Of a stretch of 64,000 bases of DNA, positions 46,367 through 55,504 are shown piece after piece. The stretch comes from Fagopyrum homotropicum (lineage: Eukaryota > Streptophyta > Magnoliopsida > Caryophyllales > Polygonaceae): NCBI GenBank assembly GCA_033239125.1, contig BSWB01000001.1, positions 159,611,481 through 159,675,480 on the forward strand, given 5' to 3'. The position numbers and the translations under genes were made by a program. The stretch's first letter is position 1. Every line of letters begins with the position of its first letter. Under the pieces are notes generated by a model. That model had not been told where the DNA came from, did not search any database, and saw nothing but the letters and a program-made list of their open reading frames with translations.

Positions 46367-46957
46367 ATGACATCAATGATTAGCTACACAGCTATTAGGC
46401 AGCTCTCCCAGATGTTTGCTGCAATAATCTTCTTCCATGTTTCCGAATATTTTCTAGCAATCCGCTTCCATGGGAAAGCAAATGTAACTCTCAAGTCTCT
46501 CCTCATCAGCAAAAGCTATCTTCTTGCAATGTTCGGTTCAGTTATTGAATATGTGATCGAGATCATCTTCTTCCCGGGTTTAAAGGAATTTTGGTGGATA
46601 AGCAACTCGGGACTTGCACTTGTCATAATTGGTGAACTTGTAAGAAAACTAGCAATCATAACAGCAGGCCGATCCTTCACTCACATGATCAAAATCCGTC
46701 ACGAGGAGCACCACAAGCTGATAACCAACGGTATCTACCGCATTGTTAGACATCCAGGATATTCTGGGTTTTTTATCTGGTCCATTGGAACCCAGATAAT
46801 GTTGGTGAATCCCTTGTGCACAGTTGGATTCACATTGGTGGTCTGGAGATTTTTCGCTGATCGTATACCATATGAAGAGTACTATCTAAGGAGTTTCTTT
46901 GGAGCCGAGTATATTGAGTATGCCGAAAAGGTCCCATCTGGTATACCCTTTGTGTAA
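46367..46957 (+). CDS. ICMT: Protein-S-isoprenylcysteine O-methyltransferase
   Basis: Methylates the carboxyl group of the C-terminal prenylcysteine of CaaX proteins (Ras/Rho-type GTPases and others) using S-adenosylmethionine. It acts in the endoplasmic reticulum membrane. 196 aa, the length of plant ICMTs. I chose ATG 46367, giving 'MTSMISYTAIRQLSQMF', because plant homologues begin just before 'RQLSQMF'. The frame is open upstream to 46286. Hydrophobic segments span most of residues 15-110 and about 150-170. The conserved catalytic block is 'ITAGRSFTHMIKIRHEEHH', 'GIYRIVRHPGYSGFFIW' and 'RIPYEEYYL', ending 'VPSGIPFV'. The coding part is one exon. The leader (about 45200-46285) seems spliced, with an acceptor 'ttttcag' at 46267. 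Confidence 0.95.
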   Translation: MTSMISYTAIRQLSQMFAAIIFFHVSEYFLAIRFHGKANVTLKSLLISKSYLLAMFGSVIEYVIEIIFFPGLKEFWWISNSGLALVIIGELVRKLAIITAGRSFTHMIKIRHEEHHKLITNGIYRIVRHPGYSGFFIWSIGTQIMLVNPLCTVGFTLVVWRFFADRIPYEEYYLRSFFGAEYIEYAEKVPSGIPFV

Positions 46958-49475
46958 TGAGAACAAGCACAACAGTGTTAGGCAATTGGCATGTCTCTTG
47001 TAGCTCTTTCGTTTCGTACATGGTAGTTTCCCCCCCTTTTTTTGTGAGACTAGGATCATATGACCTTGAGTTTGCCGTTTTCACATAACATTATATGAGA
47101 GGAAGCTCCTCAATTTTGAGATTTATAGTAAGCCATTGTTCTGATCCTCTAGTTCTGTGTCTGTTTGTGATGATAAACCAGGTTTGCACACGAAAAATAA
47201 TGCATCATATCATTTAGGGCTTGAGCGCTTGTTTGGTTGAAGGCGGGGGTGTATTTCTTGCAACATGAAAGAAACATCCTGTGGAGTCAAGGTAGCTAGT
47301 TTTTCTCTTAGAATTAACAATATCAACCAAATTATATAAGCAACTTGAATTCTTTCAACCTAAAAGAAAAAAAAAGGTAAGCTGAAGTCATAGACTGTTA
47401 GCTTCTGAGTTCCGACTGTAGAGAACTCTTCAGACTGTTAGCTTCAATATTGAACATAGAAAGATGAGAGTTCACATCACCCCAAATAGCATAACATGAT
47501 GAGAGCTATCCAATCAATGCCCCTCCTTTGGCTACAAATTAGGGTTTCCGTAAACGTACCGTAAATGAATCTAGTCTATTTTTACGTTAGTAATCATAGA
47601 TTCAAATTATCGTCGATCCCATGCATACTTATCTCATTTTTTCCATATTAAACTCGTAATAGACTAGATTCATTTCCTTACCGTACTGTAGTTTGCAGCT
47701 CAGTGCCCTCAACGTATCCTGTAAAAACCGAAAATCTGGGGAATTTCCGACTAGTCTAGAATTGATAGCTTCAAACTGCCATCTTTACTAAGGCTAATTC
47801 GATCTTTGTTAGGTAAATGTACGTGCTCCATTATGCATGGTTCGACGACCGACAGTAAAACCCGAAGATCAAACAGGATACAGATCAAACAGGTGAAGAT
47901 TTCTTGACTTTGTAATCAACTTTTGTCACAAGATTCCAAAGGAGGACGAAATGAAAAAAGCAAGTGCTGTCGGAAATATATATACTAGTACTATAACCAG
48001 CCTGTTAGATATAGGTTGATTGTCGCATAGAAAGAAGGATCTTTTTTCATTGCATAAGAAGCTTTAACTTGAAGGAAATAAAGCTAAGGTACTCTCGCTG
48101 CATATGCATATGCAATTTTTGGTCCCAAAAGAGACTATTTTAGGGGCCCCTCCTATAGTACTACATTTCCATCATTGCATGGGAACATTTTAGGTACGTT
48201 TAGCTAGAATTTACACATGTTACAACTTTAGTTAAATTGACATTGACATGATTTATCTTTCATTAAATGATAACGCGAGTAGTTTTGAGAACCGAACCCA
48301 TGTTCTTAAAGGTCTCGTTGATAAGATCTACGACAACTAACGTGCTCAGTCCTATTGAACGACTTGCGAGTATAGATGTTAGGGTTTATATTATCAGAAA
48401 ACACGAATCTTTAAGTAAAAACTATGATATTTACGGAATTTGTATCGTTTATTTTATATTTTCGTAAAAGTAGAAGAAGAGACAAAGTGGGTAAATGGGG
48501 TCCATCCTCTACAAGGCATGCATGGGGTAAATGCAATCGATTAGGCATAATTGATCTTCCATGTGAGCTCCTGTTCCAACCTCCAAATCCTCTTCTTTTT
48601 TGACTTGTTACCAAACACTTCCTTTTTTCCTTCTAACTAAATTATTTTCTGCTATTATTACTTGCTTTAGTTTTTATATCAATCCCATCATTTACCTTCT
48701 CTTTTTGCCTTTAACCACCTTCTTAATTACCCTATTCTACATCTAATTGACATCATTTCCTTTTTGACTTGTATCTTAGGATTATTTTTGCTAACTATCA
48801 TACCTAGACATCTAGATTGTTTGGGACATCAATTTAGAGAAAATATTGTGTATTTTCTCTTCTTGATCTACAATGAGAGTTGTAGTCATGTGTCTTAGTT
48901 TGATGACTTTGATCTATGATGAAAGCTTGTAATTTTTGTCCCTTCTCTTCTGCTCCTTCACAAGATGTTAAGTATATGAATGGACCATTTATGCATGCAG
49001 CAAAACAACAGGAAGCTGTTATACTGTGACATCATCTGTTCATCACAATGAGATCAAGATTGCAAATAATAATCATCAAATTGATTGGTAATATCGATGT
49101 GTATCTCAGATTCTCAATAGTTTTGTTGTTTACATCTTTATTAGTAGGGTAATTTTGCAACACAAGGTAAAAACTTTTACCATTCTTGGAGCAGTAGTCT
49201 TTGTGTCAATAGTTGATTCTTCTTCTATCCATTCATTCCTTTTAATGGATAGCAATGGAATGATTATAACTTATAAGAGAAAGGAGATATAGGATGTGTT
49301 TGGCAGAACCCTTAATTATAAGGGTAGTTTGTCAATCATTTTATTTTCGAGTTTAAATACTTTCTCCCTTTAGTTAGTTATGTTTAATGCAATTAAAAGT
49401 CTTTTCTGGCTGAATTTACTATTCCGGTTATATACCACATCGATTATGCATAAAGAGAATGAATTTAACCATTTA
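46958..49475. other. Intergenic, 2.5 kb
   Basis: Contains the 3' UTR of the methyltransferase gene, the small inverted repeat at 47552-47700 and AT-rich unique sequence. The short open frames (for example 48267-48467) lack any recognisable motif. Confidence 0.5.
47552..47700. repeat. Small inverted repeat (foldback MITE-like)
   Basis: 'accgtaaatgaatctagtct' at about 47560 pairs with 'agactagattcatttcctta' at about 47662, separated by roughly 80 bp. Outer sequences 'cgtaccgta' and 'taccgtact' also pair. No convincing target duplication was found. Confidence 0.6.
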
Positions 49476-49683
49476 GGGCTAATTTGATATGTTCAGAAAA
49501 TCGGGTTATAACAAAAAGTCATTGAAATTAAGAATGATATAACCGATTTCTAATAGAAACCGTTTGATGTGATGTCAAAACTATAGATAAACTTGGAATC
49601 GCTCGTTTTAAATAATAAAAAAAATGATTCCAAGCTTTAATGGTTTTTATTCTGGTTTCGTTAAATCTATACCAAACGAGCAC
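49476..49683. mobile_element. Tourist-like (PIF/Harbinger) MITE 1
   Basis: Begins GGGCTAATTTGATATG and ends CTATACCAAACGAGCAC (inverted, imperfect). TTA lies on the left (49473-49475) and TTA on the right (49684-49686). The TTA duplication is typical of PIF/Harbinger. The middle holds a second short palindrome ('cgggttataac' with 'gatataaccgat'). Confidence 0.68.
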
Positions 49684-49686
49684 TTA

Positions 49687-50004
49687 GGCCTTGTTCGGCG
49701 GAGATTATTGCGTAGATTATTGTATAGCTTTGCATTTTTTAAAGTTTCATGGTGTTTGGTATAATAGATTTTTGAAGAGATTACATTTTTGAGGAGTTTT
49801 TTTGATGAGATTTGTAAAAGTTTTCTAGGGTAATGTACCACACAAATCTATCCACAAATCAATTTTACCAAACATCAATTAGCTTATTTGTTAGATTTTC
49901 GAAAATTATAAAGCTCTTTGAAACTCTACTAAAAATCTACCAAAAAAGCTAATGTTAATCAAAAAGTTTAAACCACTCAAAAATCTCGTTTCACCGAACG
50001 GTGC
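49687..50004. mobile_element. Tourist-like (PIF/Harbinger) MITE 2
   Basis: 318 bp. Starts GGCCTTGTTCGGCGGAGATT and ends AATCTCGTTTCACCGAACGGTGC, imperfect inverted repeats of about 20 bp. Flanked by TTA at 49684-49686 and 50005-50007. No ORF. The G-G-C-n-T-T-G-T-T-C-G-G type end is characteristic of plant Tourist elements. Confidence 0.82.
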
Positions 50005-50361
50005 TTAGTGTATAAGTTAATTTGGATTTGTGTTAATGTGGAAAATAATGATGGATAGAAAGGTTAAAACAAAAAGTCATCAAAGAAGACAAGCAACAAA
50101 CATGGTGGTTATATAGTCTTTCCAAAGATTGTCTTTTCAATTCATTTTGTTTGTTCTCTGGTTCTTCTCTCTTCTGTGAATTCCACTTCCCCTTCATTCA
50201 CGCCGTTTACACTTACCAGTCACTACAAAATCACACTTTACCTTTCACACTCCCTCAAACAAAGACGAAAACCCTCAAAATCCCAAACCCAAACCAAATC
50301 TCAAGCTTCCATTTTCCACCACATTTCTCTTCCTCTCAAAGTGATAGAGTATCGTTCTTCA

Positions 50362-51804
50362 ATGCCTAACGCCACCAAGAAAAGCAAGCAATTCTCAGGC
50401 CATTTCCTGTCAGATTTTGCTGTTTTATGTTCATGCATTCTTTACCACCCTCTTTACTTGTCATACTTTCTCTTCTTTTCACCTTACCTTCTCAAGCTTC
50501 TTGCTTTCCTCTCTCCTTTGTTCATAACCACAACTCTTCTACTTACTAGCATCCTCCATGAATCTTGTAGCTTTTCAAGCCTCCTTGAGAGTCTGCAGCT
50601 CAGATTTGACAGAATTGTAGATGAAGAAGATGAAAGCTCAGAGCTTGAAGGGTTTGAAGAGCTTGAATTGTACAAAATTGTGTTTGGGTCTTTCACATTT
50701 GATCTAGTTAGTGAATACCCATATGGAGAAACTGTTTCACATGCTGAATTTTCCCGGGAAATTGAGGAAAAAGAAGAAAAAGTTTTGGGTGTTTTGATTT
50801 CTGATGAAGGTGGTTTTCAGGTCAAATTTGATGAAAACCCAGTTGAATTTTCCGGGGAAATTGAGGGGAAAATTTGTGGGATACCCATTGTTGATCAATT
50901 GAGAGAAAACCCAGATGTGGAAGAAGAAGAGAAGATTTTGGGTGTTTTGATTTCCGATGAGTGGGATTTTCCGGCGAAAGGGCGAGAAAAAACTGATGTG
51001 TTTTCCGGTAAGAGACAAGATGATGAAAGATTGGATGAGGTTTCAAGGCAGGAAACAGCTGAGTGTGAAAAATTGACAAGTGGTGTTGAAAAAGAAGAGG
51101 AAGGGAACCCCACAATGACCGACAAGAAATATGAAGTACAACCAAAACCAAATGGTAATCCATTGGAGTTAACACCAAGCTCCATTAATGGCGGAAATCA
51201 CAAATCAAAGAGGGAACTAATCAAGACAATTTCCAGAAGGCATGGGGAAGGTGTTTGGAACACTAATCATAGTCATAGCACAAGCAAAAAGCACGATGGT
51301 GACGATGATGATGATGATAGTTTATCTTACTCATCAACTCAGTCTCAGCCACTTAGCCCGAGTTTCTCGAATCTCGGGTCGATGAGAAAGGAGAAAGAGT
51401 GGAGGAGAACACTGGCTTGTAAGCTCTTTGAAGAGCGACACAATGTGAATGGTGGTGGTGAGGGGATGGATATGTTGTGGGAAGCTTATGAGAAAACAGA
51501 GAAAAACAATGGAAAACAGAGTAGTAAAAAGAAGGAGAAGAATAAGAAGAAAGGCAGAGTTGCTGATTATGCATTGAGTTATGGTAATGGTGAAGAAGAT
51601 GTTGAGGAAGAAGATGAAGTGGATAATGGACAGCTTTGTTGTTTACAAGCACTGAGATTCTCAGCTGGGAAGATGAATTTTGGGATGGGAAGGCCTGGTT
51701 TTATGAAGATTTCTAAGGCTTTTAAAGGAATTGGTGGGGGCTGGCTGAACCACCACAATCGCCACCAGCACAGTGGTGGCAGCAAGAAGGGAAAGAATCC
51801 TTAG
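50362..51804 (+). CDS. Plant-specific membrane-anchored acidic protein, unknown function
   Basis: Single exon, 480 aa. I use the ATG at 50362 ('MPNATKKSKQFSGHFLSD'); the open frame extends upstream without another ATG. Residues about 18-66 hold two hydrophobic segments ('FAVLCSCILYHPLYLSYF', 'LLAFLSPLFITTTLLLTSIL'), predicting a hairpin or signal-anchor. The rest is mostly acidic and disordered, with a repeated 'VLGVLISDE' unit (about residues 130 and 187). It has a conserved-looking block, 'EWRRTLACKLFEERH' with 'MDMLWEAYE' (about 346-378), and 'RFSAGKMNFGMGRPGF' before a basic tail. Plants have families of uncharacterised proteins with this layout. I assign no function. A TATATAG at about 50110 could be its TATA box. 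Confidence 0.82.
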   Translation: MPNATKKSKQFSGHFLSDFAVLCSCILYHPLYLSYFLFFSPYLLKLLAFLSPLFITTTLLLTSILHESCSFSSLLESLQLRFDRIVDEEDESSELEGFEELELYKIVFGSFTFDLVSEYPYGETVSHAEFSREIEEKEEKVLGVLISDEGGFQVKFDENPVEFSGEIEGKICGIPIVDQLRENPDVEEEEKILGVLISDEWDFPAKGREKTDVFSGKRQDDERLDEVSRQETAECEKLTSGVEKEEEGNPTMTDKKYEVQPKPNGNPLELTPSSINGGNHKSKRELIKTISRRHGEGVWNTNHSHSTSKKHDGDDDDDDSLSYSSTQSQPLSPSFSNLGSMRKEKEWRRTLACKLFEERHNVNGGGEGMDMLWEAYEKTEKNNGKQSSKKKEKNKKKGRVADYALSYGNGEEDVEEEDEVDNGQLCCLQALRFSAGKMNFGMGRPGFMKISKAFKGIGGGWLNHHNRHQHSGGSKKGKNP

Positions 51805-52748
51805 ATTTGTGTTTCTTTTTATTTTATTGTATTTAGGGCAAAAAAAGAATGCAGCAATTCTTGGAAGAATATGTTTGTGTTAGAAATTAGAAGAAAAGTA
51901 AATACTTTGGTGGTTATATTATGTTTAAAGAACTATCTTGTTATATAATATCTGATTTTATATAAGACCGTGGCCCATTTCGGTGAGTTTGAAGAAAAAT
52001 ACATAAATTCCTAATTCTATCCTATTCGTAATTTGCCTTAATTTTCATAATCTATCTCTGCGTGGTTAAAAAAAATTTCAGAATTTTTCATAATTTCCAC
52101 CCCTTATAGGTCCTATAATTTCCATAACACAGCCTTACCGAACGCACTCAATATTTAAAAGTGTAAAAATTCCATTAATGTAAGTTATCCCCGAGGCGAG
52201 TAAAGTTCTATTTTAAATAACAAAATAACGCACCTTCATATTAGGGGTGGAAATTATATTTGAAAGTGTAAAAAACAATGCTTGATTTCCTCGTAAATGT
52301 AAGTTAGCCCCAAGCCGAATAAAGTTCTACTTTAAAACCTAATTGACAATATAATTTCATTTCCGTATGTCTCATTCAACTACAAGTCTACAATCAATAA
52401 ATCTATTAATTTGGTTGACACTTATTGACGTGAGAAACTCGTCACACATCCGAATCTACATGCATGTTAAGCTTGAGCTCAACAAAATTTTATTTTAAAA
52501 CCAATTAACAATAAGAGAAGTATTGGCACTTGAATCATGGACTTTATATTTTTTTTGTATGTGACTCAATTTCAATCTTCACAAACATATATTGTCCAAA
52601 CCCTATATTTACCAAATCATAGCATGAAATGTGTTAGTTTATTACAAGCGTGGATTGACAGATGAACAATGTCGAATGGCATCACACAGGTTTAGTGGCA
52701 TAGCTGACAATATTGATTGTTTTTGTTCACTTTAAAGAAACTTCAACC
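51805..52748. other. Intergenic with a diverged duplication
   Basis: AT-rich. Two diverged copies of about 95 bp, each ending 'gtaaagttcta(t/c)tttaaa' or 'ataaagttctactttaaa', lie at about 52146-52240 and 52255-52345. No gene is seen. Confidence 0.5.
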
Positions 52749-52934
52749 TCAAGCGTCGCCAAGCAAGGTGAACTCAAGGACTTTCTTCTCAGGTAACCAT
52801 GACTTCTCGGAAACTTTGGCTTCGTAAAGCTTCTTCTTACCACCATCGGTAGCCTCTAGAGTGATATAGTACAATTGACCCGCAACTATTTGTTGTTTCG
52901 CGCTCACAACCCTCACAAATTCAAGATTCCGATT
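52749..52934 (-). pseudogene. Phytocystatin, second exon only (first exon missing)
   Basis: Cystatins inhibit papain-like cysteine proteases. This exon encodes 61 residues, 'NRNLEFVRVVSAKQQIVAG' onward, with the inhibitory-loop motif QxVxG as QQIVAG and a second-loop tryptophan in 'KSWLPEKK' (usually PW). It is preceded by a good acceptor, 'ggttgtgtgcag', at the position where plant cystatin genes have their intron. No exon with the expected N-terminal 'LARFAV' helix is found on the minus strand in the next 1 kb, which is instead repeat sequence. I therefore read it as a truncated copy. A more distant first exon cannot be excluded. The open frame to 52982 is intron read-through. Confidence 0.75.
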
Positions 52935-53199
52935 CTGCACACAACCAACAGCATACATGAAAATCTGGTCGGGGATATACACTTTTGGTTCTCTAGCTCC
53001 ATCACATTGATGAATTTAATCGATTTGATGGGGTTAGACCATGCAAATTTCGTGTATGGATATTGCCGTCTTTGTTGACCGTCAAGATTGATTCACAATA
53101 AGTTTACTCTATTTTAAGTTAAGAGGTTTGTAGAATTTAGTACTCGTAAAACGGTGAAGTAATATAGCTTTAACCTAAACCTAATTCTATCTCTAACAC

Positions 53200-53560
53200 T
53201 TCCGGCAAATGGTTGGTGTCGAAATGACGCCGGTAGGTTAGACCGGAAACAAGTATTTTAGCGTCATATGGTAGGTTGGACCCTAGGGAACATGTAGATA
53301 GCATCATAGGGTAGGTTAGGCCATACTACGCAGTTAGATTAGCGTCATAGGGTAGGTTAGGCGTAGGAGACAGGTGGATTAACGTTATAGGGTAGGTTGG
53401 GCTCTAGGACACAAGTAGGTCGACGCCCTAGGGAGTTGATAGGATAAAATGAGAATTTGATGGAGAATCTTGAGGATAATAGGTTTATGGTGGCAATAAC
53501 AACACGCCGTCGGTAGGGATGACTCTAGGGTGCCGGTAGGTTGACATGTTAGTGGAGGAA
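53200..53560. repeat. Degenerate tandem array of about 60-bp units
   Basis: The phrase 'agcgtcatagggtaggttag' recurs in variants at about 53271, 53318, 53340 and 53385, with weaker ones near 53230 and 53500. The array lies where the missing cystatin exon would be expected. Confidence 0.75.
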
Positions 53561-53768
53561 AGGATTAGAGTTTCTGTTTTAGGGTTTGTTTGGTGGAAAC
53601 GTGTAGACCTTGTTTTCTTTATTGACTTAATATCTTTTATATAACATAAAGTTAATGATAAAACGTTAATGATAAAACGTTAAAGTACATACAACTTTAA
53701 CCTACATCTAATTCTCTCTAACAAGGTTCTCTACTATGTACATGTTTACGTATGATTATATAGTATAA

Positions 53769-53796
53769 CTAGCTTTTCACCCGTGTCTTGCACGAG
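53769..53796 (-). mobile_element. Helitron-like 3' terminus (minus strand)
   Basis: On the minus strand, a hairpin (CTCGTG/CACGGG with one mismatch) is followed by 'tgaaaagCTAG' and T. It is the same layout as at 23149. The other end was not located, so the extent of the element is unknown. Confidence 0.45.
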
Positions 53797-53991
53797 AATT
53801 GTAAAATATTTGAATAAAAATAATTTATAACCGTAAAGAGTGGATAAATATCACACGACTTCTCAAATGATAATCATAACGTAAAAAGAAAATAAATGTA
53901 TCTAAATTTGAGAGTTTACAATGAAATAATAACACAACGTTATAAATTTTTTTGGAGATTTTGATAAATCACATTATTTTGGTATTAAAAC

Positions 53992-54004
53992 AACACATTG
54001 AAGT
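53992..54004. repeat. Target duplication AACACATTGAAGT, left
   Basis: 13 bp, identical to 55115-55127. The two copies bracket LINE-derived sequence. Confidence 0.85.
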
Positions 54005-55114
54005 GTAAGAAAGACTGATTTTCTACAAAATCAGCTTTAAAAATGTTCGAAAAGAAGTCTTGTTGGCTTCATGACTACTCATGTGAATAGATATGAAAAT
54101 TAGATACTCAATCAAAGATAAAAACTTGATATATAAAATCTCAAGAAATGATATCCTTACAAAAACAAAACTTAACGAAAGAAGAATTGCGGTTACCAAA
54201 CATTGTGTATTCTGCGACCACCAACTTGAAGACATGGTACACCTATTGATTGATTACCCCTATAGTAAAAATATGATTGGACAAATCGACAACTATATCA
54301 TAACAAATAATAATACCAATAATACGAAATTTTTTTAAAAAAACACACGAAATCTTACTGGAAATAAAAAATAAATTTGGGACAATTAACTTTACACGAC
54401 TTGCTACTATATAGTGGAACGTTTGGTACTTCAAGAATAAAATCATCTTTAACAATGATACAACTCGAACGGATCACAACATCTTAAATTTCATCAAAAG
54501 CCAATTTCTTTGGAAAACCCACATAACAGATGAAGACGGCTACAATTTTAAACATATTCAAAATAACAACACATCTATCATTAGAAAGGAAAATAAATCA
54601 GATGGGACACACGAAACCAGGATTCCACAAACTTAACTTTGATGGTTCTAAACTCGACTCGGGTGTTACATCTATTGTTTTTAATAAGGAATCATTACAA
54701 TTATGTTATTAGCTTGGACGATAAGAAAAATAACTTTTACTCGATTATTAAAGTAGAAACATTCGCGTTGAAAGCTGATCTAAAATACGCAATACGGCTA
54801 AATATAAAAAAGATCAAAATTGAGGGTGACAACTTATGTGTTATCAAGGTACTCCAAGGACTTTGGAGTTGTCCCTGGGAGATCGAGATGATCGTATCCG
54901 ACTCGAGACTGGATCTTTGCTTCTTTGAGGAAGTTCACGTTATGCATGTGTTCAGAGAATTCAATTGTGTTGCTGACCGATTAAATCATTTAAAAATTTT
55001 AAACCCCAATACACCCTTTTCTAATGATTCCGAATTTCGTGTTCTTATCCGCAATAATGTTTTATGATGGTGTTCTTTATAAGATATTATTTCCTAACCG
55101 TTTTTTTTTTAAAA
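54005..55114 (+). mobile_element. 5'-truncated LINE insertion (zinc-binding and RNase H remnants)
   Basis: Flanked by a 13-bp direct repeat and ending in a short T-run plus A-run just before the right copy, as expected for target-primed LINE insertion. The coding remnants are the 3' domains of a plant L1-type ORF2. The zf-RVT domain is at 54093-54338 ('HCVFCDHQLEDMVHLLIDYP'). An RNase H-like RVT_3 domain is at about 54600-55064 ('FHKLNFDGSKL', 'ETFALKADLKYAIRLNIKKI', 'HVFREFNCVADRLNH'). Several stops and frame changes separate them, so it is dead. Confidence 0.82.
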
Positions 55115-55127
55115 AACACATTGAAGT
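55115..55127. repeat. Target duplication AACACATTGAAGT, right
   Basis: Pairs with 53992-54004. Confidence 0.85.
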
Positions 55128-55259
55128 CAACTAAAAAAAGAAAATTTGTATGAAGTTAAAACTAAAAGTATTAAAGTTGAGAGTTACGAAGACTCATAAA
55201 ACAATGAACGATACAATTACATAAGCTATCAAAAAAGAGTTGTGAAGAAAATATTTATC

Positions 55260-55264
55260 ATTAT
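55260..55264. repeat. Target site duplication ATTAT, left (Copia)
   Basis: Directly before the LTR start. Identical to 59980-59984. Confidence 0.92.
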
Positions 55265-55396
55265 TGATAGTTTATGTAAATACTGTCAATATAGGGGTGT
55301 CCAAATGTAATTATGTAAACTCTATTCATTGTATATATGAGCTGTCTGATGACGGAAACCCGAAGGGGAATTTATCCAATTATTCTAATTCTCACA
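55265..55396 (+). repeat. Copia 5' LTR
   Basis: 132 bp, 'tgatagtttatgtaaata' to 'ctcaca'. Contains 'tgtatatatgag' (possible TATA) and 'ctgatgacggaaacccgaag'. Confidence 0.94.
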
Positions 55397-55407
55397 TGGT
55401 ATCAGAG
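55397..55407 (+). promoter_or_regulatory. Copia primer binding site (initiator tRNA-Met)
   Basis: TGGTATCAGAG starting at the first base after the LTR, the usual Copia primer site. Confidence 0.9.
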
Positions 55408-55504
55408 GGTTACGATCTGTAACCTTTTTCCTTCACCTCTTCCGCCTACACGCCGGCGCCGACCTTCACCGCCGCGTTTCTTTCTCTTCCTTTTACCGGC
55501 CCCG

